Positions 32,753 through 35,925 of a DNA stretch of 35,925 nucleotides are shown here, piece after piece. The notes beneath the pieces are model-generated. The model was not told where the DNA came from. It did no database searches and worked only from the letters and a program-made list of their open reading frames with translations. The position numbers and the translations under genes are program-made. The stretch covers positions 1 to 35,925 of the forward strand of contig CAYYQX010000006.1 in NCBI GenBank assembly GCA_964473455.1, in the 5' to 3' direction. Numbering within the stretch: the first letter of the stretch is position 1; each line of letters starts with the position of its first letter. This DNA comes from JALELF01 sp964473455 (GTDB taxonomy: Bacteria; Bacillota_I; Bacilli_A; RF39; UBA660).

Positions 32753-32807
32753 CTATTCGGCTTTGTTAAAGCAAGGAGTAAATTAATACTCGGTATTGAT
32801 TATAACA
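32753..32807 (-). repeat. Right copy of the 55-bp duplicated contig end
   Basis: Identical to 32598-32652. It holds the -10 box (TATAAT at 32799-32804) of the rpsF promoter, so the leader and promoter would be joined if the copies are merged. Confidence 0.85.
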
Positions 32808-32827
32808 AAGATTTTGGCTGGTGTAAA
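32799..32827 (-). promoter_or_regulatory. Sigma-A promoter of rpsF-ssb-rpsR
   Basis: Minus strand: TTTACA (32822-32827), 17 bases, TATAAT (32799-32804). Near consensus. The -35 lies only 7 bases from the ychF stop codon, so there is no room for a terminator after ychF. Confidence 0.75.
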
Positions 32828-32833
32828 GGAATT

Positions 32834-33928
32834 TTAAACATTAAATCTAAAATGGCATATATCTCCATCTTGCATAACATATTCTTTTCCTTCTAATCTT
32901 GCTCTACCATTTTCTTTAACAGCTTTTTCACTGCCAAATTTTTCTAAATCAGTATAGCTCATAACTTCCGCCCTAATAAATCCTCTTTCAAAATCAGAAT
33001 GGATTATGCCAGCACAAGCAGGAGCTTTCATCCCAACGACAAAAGTCCATGCTCTAACTTCATCTTTACCAACCGTAAAATATGTCGCTAAGCCTAGCAG
33101 TTTGAAAGTTTCTTTAACTAACTTGTTTAATCCACTTTCAATTCCCAGATCTTTCAAAAAAGCTATTTTATCGTCTTCATTTAATTCACTTAATTCTGAT
33201 TCTATCTTGGCACACACTGTAATTACCGCATTGTTTTCTTCTTTGGCATATTTTTTTAATTCTTCAACATAAATGTTTTCTGTATTTATGTCTTTCTCAC
33301 CAACATTTGCCATATAAATAATCGGCTTTAAAGTTAATAAATTAAAGGATTTAATTATATTGATTTCATCTTCGGCTAGATCTAATTTATTTAAAAGTTT
33401 GTTTTGCTCTAAAGATTCTTTAATTCTATTTAAAAGATCTAATTCTTTTAATGCTTCTTTATCCTTAGTCGTATTGGCTTTCTTACCAATTCTCGAAAGT
33501 CTAGTTTCAATAATTTCCAAGTCAGCCAACATTAACTCTGTTTTTATAACAGAAGCATCTCTTACAGGATTAGTTTCTCCTTCAACATGAATTATTTCTT
33601 TGTCATCAAAACACCTTACAACTTCAACAATCGCATCTACTTCTCTAATATAAGATAAAAATTTATTGCCCAGTCCTTCTCCTTTTGAAGCCCCTTTAAC
33701 TAACCCTGCAATATCAATAAATTCATAGGTCGCAGGGATGACTTTTTCAGGAACATAAAGATTTTCTAAAAATTCCATTCTTTTATCTGGTAAAGTCACA
33801 ATCCCAACATTAGGGTCAATTGTTGCGAAAGGATAGTTAGCAATTAATATGTTTTTCTTTGTTATGGCATTAAAAAGAGTTGACTTTCCCACGTTTGGTA
33901 ATCCAACTATGCCTGCTTTTAAACTCAT
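32834..33928 (-). CDS. ychF: Ribosome-binding ATPase YchF (OLA1 family)
   Basis: 364 residues. P-loop GLPNVGKSTLFNAIT, switch II DIAGLVKGASKGEGLGN (no catalytic Gln/His), the MANVG in place of the standard NKxD region, so it prefers ATP, and the C-terminal TGS/DUF933 domain ending in KEYVMQDGDICHFRFNV. Binds 70S ribosomes and proteasome-like partners in other bacteria, and is redox-sensitive. ATG after TAAGGAGGAAAAA, 10 bases after the AbgT-family gene. Its position before rpsF-ssb-rpsR equals B. subtilis near the origin. Confidence 0.96.
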   Translation of the reverse strand: MSLKAGIVGLPNVGKSTLFNAITKKNILIANYPFATIDPNVGIVTLPDKRMEFLENLYVPEKVIPATYEFIDIAGLVKGASKGEGLGNKFLSYIREVDAIVEVVRCFDDKEIIHVEGETNPVRDASVIKTELMLADLEIIETRLSRIGKKANTTKDKEALKELDLLNRIKESLEQNKLLNKLDLAEDEINIIKSFNLLTLKPIIYMANVGEKDINTENIYVEELKKYAKEENNAVITVCAKIESELSELNEDDKIAFLKDLGIESGLNKLVKETFKLLGLATYFTVGKDEVRAWTFVVGMKAPACAGIIHSDFERGFIRAEVMSYTDLEKFGSEKAVKENGRARLEGKEYVMQDGDICHFRFNV

Positions 33929-33938
33929 TTTTTCCTCC

Positions 33939-35423
33939 TTACAATGTCGGTAATATATTAAGTCCTAGAGGAAGCCCAATTAAAAACCAACTTATTATTA
34001 TTAAAAATAAGACCCCTACTATTGTTAAAATGATTGGAAACAAACTCTTTGTGACTCCAAATAAGCCAATTTTTTTATCACTATATTTATATATTAATCC
34101 TATTGTAATGACATAATACATAAATAAAGGAGTAAATAACTTGCCAACACTGTCTGCCACTGTAAAAAGTGTTTGTGTGAAATCTGGCGTGATATTAGCT
34201 TTCATCATAAAAGGAATTAATAGCGGCGAAAGCAATATCCACTTGTCTAAACTGCTTGGCATTACTAACGTTATTAAAAAGATTATGATAAAGGCGATAA
34301 ATATTAAAGGCAAGCCAGAAAAATTAAGTTTAGTTAAAAAATCTAGCGCGTTTGCCGCCAACACTTTATCTAAATTTGTCCAATTAATTAAAGCAATTAA
34401 TTGAGCCATAAAAAAGATGATTGAAAAGATGTATCCTGTTTTTTCAAAAGATGAAGTTAATCCTTGACTGTAATCTTTTGAAGAATAAATATTTTTGGAT
34501 ATTTTCCCATAAACAAAACTGCAAACCATCATTATCATTAAAACAATATATGGTAATCCCACTCCAAAAGGAGAGGTGTCTGAAAATAACTGTTCGATAT
34601 ATGTTATTTTCGTATTGTCAAGTAAAAAGCCAGAATATGAACTTGGAATTATCAAGTATACTAATATAGAAACTAAAAAGCACAGAACAATTATTGTATA
34701 TTGTCCAGCTTCTTTACTCACTGTTATTTCATCCTCGTTTTCGGGATTATTAAATTTGAAAGCAAGTTTTTTTTCTATTAAATTAGAGCCTAATATAATT
34801 AAGACTGCATATATTAATACGGTTATGTAAACATTTGAGCTTAGGGCAAAAGTGTACGTTGGATCAACTTCAAGCCTAGCAGAAACTTGTGTTAAAAGGC
34901 CTAAAGCATAGTTATTAGATAAAAATCCTAGCCCATAACTTAATGTCAAACCAATAAAAACTGTTATTATTCCAAGAATTGGGCTTTTCCCCATTCTTTT
35001 ATAGATTAAAGCTATAAAAGGTAACATAAAAGCATAACTGTAGTCGCCAACGTATATAGATAAAATACTCAAAATCAAAACTAAAGCAGTAATGTATTTA
35101 AACTTTAATTTTTTTAATTTTGTCGCAATTGCTTTTATTATGCCACTTTTATCCATTATTCCTATTGTTATTAAAGCAATAATTAATTGAAATAATGGTA
35201 AAAAGCTTTTTATATTTGTTATTACGCTTGTAAAAATATATTTTATGCCAGCTAGCGAGAATAAATTATTAACTGCGATTAATTGTGTTTCTAAGGCTTT
35301 CCCGTTAATAAAAGTTTGTTTAGCATCTATTCCAATTAATGAGAAAATTAAAGAGACTAATGCTACTACAAACATTAGACAAAAAATTATCGTTATTGGT
35401 CCAAATTTTCTTATATTTTTCAT
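33939..35423 (-). CDS. AbgT-family transporter
   Basis: 494 residues with about 11-13 membrane helices. Family pieces: IGIMDKSGIIKAIATKL, DYSYAFMLPFIALIYKRMGKSPILGI, and near the end LVMPSSLDKWILLSPLLIPFM...TLFTVADSVGKLFTPLFMYYVI, which align with AbgT proteins (p-aminobenzoyl-glutamate import, sulfonamide efflux). Substrate in this organism is unknown. ATG overlaps DUF951 stop (TGA) by four bases (ATGA), so translation is coupled. It sits between DUF951 and ychF, where B. subtilis has no such gene, so it is an insertion in an otherwise conserved order. Confidence 0.82.
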   Translation of the reverse strand: MKNIRKFGPITIIFCLMFVVALVSLIFSLIGIDAKQTFINGKALETQLIAVNNLFSLAGIKYIFTSVITNIKSFLPLFQLIIALITIGIMDKSGIIKAIATKLKKLKFKYITALVLILSILSIYVGDYSYAFMLPFIALIYKRMGKSPILGIITVFIGLTLSYGLGFLSNNYALGLLTQVSARLEVDPTYTFALSSNVYITVLIYAVLIILGSNLIEKKLAFKFNNPENEDEITVSKEAGQYTIIVLCFLVSILVYLIIPSSYSGFLLDNTKITYIEQLFSDTSPFGVGLPYIVLMIMMVCSFVYGKISKNIYSSKDYSQGLTSSFEKTGYIFSIIFFMAQLIALINWTNLDKVLAANALDFLTKLNFSGLPLIFIAFIIIFLITLVMPSSLDKWILLSPLLIPFMMKANITPDFTQTLFTVADSVGKLFTPLFMYYVITIGLIYKYSDKKIGLFGVTKSLFPIILTIVGVLFLIIISWFLIGLPLGLNILPTL

Positions 35424-35602
35424 TTTACCACTACTCTTTTTATTTTTTTGTTAAATTCGATTCTTGAAATCATAACTGTTCTTAGACACTTTGTACATCT
35501 TATTTTTATATCCGCCCCTACTCTAACTATTTCCCATTCATTAGAGCCGCAGGGATGCGCTTTTTTCATTACAACAATATCCCCTAATTTATATTCTTTC
35601 AT
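35420..35602 (-). CDS. DUF951-family protein (YyzM-like)
   Basis: 60 residues. MKEYKLGDIVVMKKAHPCGSNEWEIVRVGADIKIRCTKC, with HPCGSxxWEVxRxGADIKIxCxxC as the family signature and two or three cysteines (C18, C36, C39) for a zinc site. Role unknown; consistently found between parB/noc and ychF in Bacillota. ATG overlaps parB stop by four bases. Confidence 0.9.
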   Translation of the reverse strand: MKEYKLGDIVVMKKAHPCGSNEWEIVRVGADIKIRCTKCLRTVMISRIEFNKKIKRVVVK

Positions 35603-35925
35603 AGATCCTCTTTAATATTTAAAATCTCTAATATTCTATTCAGATCTGCCGTATTTGTAAATGATATTAGTATTTGATGTTCTTTTATTTTAACTCTTGA
35701 GTCTAACTTTTCAGAAATAAGTTTTTCAACAACCTCATAGTCTTTTGTATGCTCTGTTACTTTTCTTGCTATTTTTACTTTTCTCTCTATTTCAGAAGTG
35801 TTCACTAGCTTTTCTATTTCTCTAACTGATAAATTGTTTTTGACAATTCTTTCAGCTATTTCTATGATCTTTTCATCTTCTTCTAGTTTGCTTAAAATTC
35901 TAGCATGACTCATCGATATATTCTT
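35599..35925 (-). CDS. parB: ParB/Spo0J-type chromosome partition protein, 3' part
   Basis: The frame is open to the window edge (codons ...K-N-I-S-M-S-H-A-R). It encodes the last about 108 residues of a ParB or Noc protein: the end of the HTH region (ISMSHARILSKLEEDEKIIEIAERIVKNNLSVREIEKLV) and the C-terminal dimerisation domain (DSRVKIKEHQILISFTNTADLNRILEIL). ParB binds parS near the origin as a CTP switch and loads SMC. The CTPase N-terminus lies outside the window, so ParB versus Noc is not certain. Stop is TGA, overlapping DUF951. Confidence 0.88.
   Translation of the reverse strand, partial: KNISMSHARILSKLEEDEKIIEIAERIVKNNLSVREIEKLVNTSEIERKVKIARKVTEHTKDYEVVEKLISEKLDSRVKIKEHQILISFTNTADLNRILEILNIKEDL

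Noticed and set aside
32598..32807. Direct repeats of an integrated element (att sites) around the N gap
   Set aside because: Copies are perfectly identical, 55 bases, and sit exactly at both ends of a round-number N run; an assembly overlap explains this better.
27310..35602. Mycoplasma-type recoding of UGA to tryptophan
   Set aside because: Several genes end in TGA in ATGA overlaps and RF2 is present with a UGA-dependent frameshift.

Overview
The window is AT-rich DNA from a low-GC Gram-positive bacterium (Bacillota, probably a Bacilli or Erysipelotrichia-type gut lineage with a small genome; the exact taxon cannot be fixed from sequence alone). Evidence is the RNA polymerase delta subunit RpoE, strong AGGAGG ribosome sites, sigma-A type promoters, U-tailed hairpin terminators, an agr peptide quorum-sensing locus and a Bacillus-like parB/DUF951/ychF/rpsF/ssb/rpsR neighbourhood that normally lies near oriC. 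UGA is an ordinary stop: several genes end in TGA inside ATGA overlaps, and prfB (RF2) is present with its autoregulatory frameshift.

Layout, left to right, mostly minus strand. 1-3.5 kb: secA (its last few residues are cut by the window edge) and a corA-like transporter. 3.5-5.5 kb: rpoE and argS, so the operon reads argS-rpoE-corA. 5.6-6.8 kb: three small genes, a DUF1292 protein between two look-alike unknown membrane proteins. 6.9-10.6 kb: ftsK coupled to a striking surface protein (type IV prepilin N-terminus, two InlB-type repeats, glycine-rich head). 10.6-13.9 kb: rseP and an ABC-2 exporter. 14.0-15.9 kb: prs, an RluA-type pseudouridine synthase and a zinc-ribbon protein.

16.0-24.8 kb is the accessory part: a cadherin-like surface protein, a haem/Fe-S-like membrane protein divergent from superoxide reductase, a zinc-ribbon membrane protein, an unknown two-helix membrane protein, a beta-lactamase-fold serine hydrolase convergent with a WG-repeat-like protein, a two-gene unit encoding a HEPN-like protein and a possible HhH-GPD protein, and a candidate structured RNA.

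24.9-28.7 kb: the operon prfB-yitT-ftsE-ftsX, then a cold-shock gene. 28.9-31.6 kb: a rearranged agr system, with agrBD on plus facing agrAC on minus across a shared terminator; agrD is only 36 codons. 31.6-35.9 kb: rpsR, ssb, rpsF, an assembly gap of 100 N flanked by identical 55-bp ends, ychF, an AbgT-family transporter, DUF951 and the 3' part of parB.

The best candidates for new biology are the pilin/InlB/glycine-rich fusion, the agr signal with an apparent six-residue ring, the HEPN plus glycosylase-like pair, the DUF1292 trio and the RNA at 24.7-24.8 kb. No gene-free stretch exceeds 300 bases; the longest, 24563-24859, holds the candidate RNA. I saw no tRNA, rRNA, transposase or CRISPR array.
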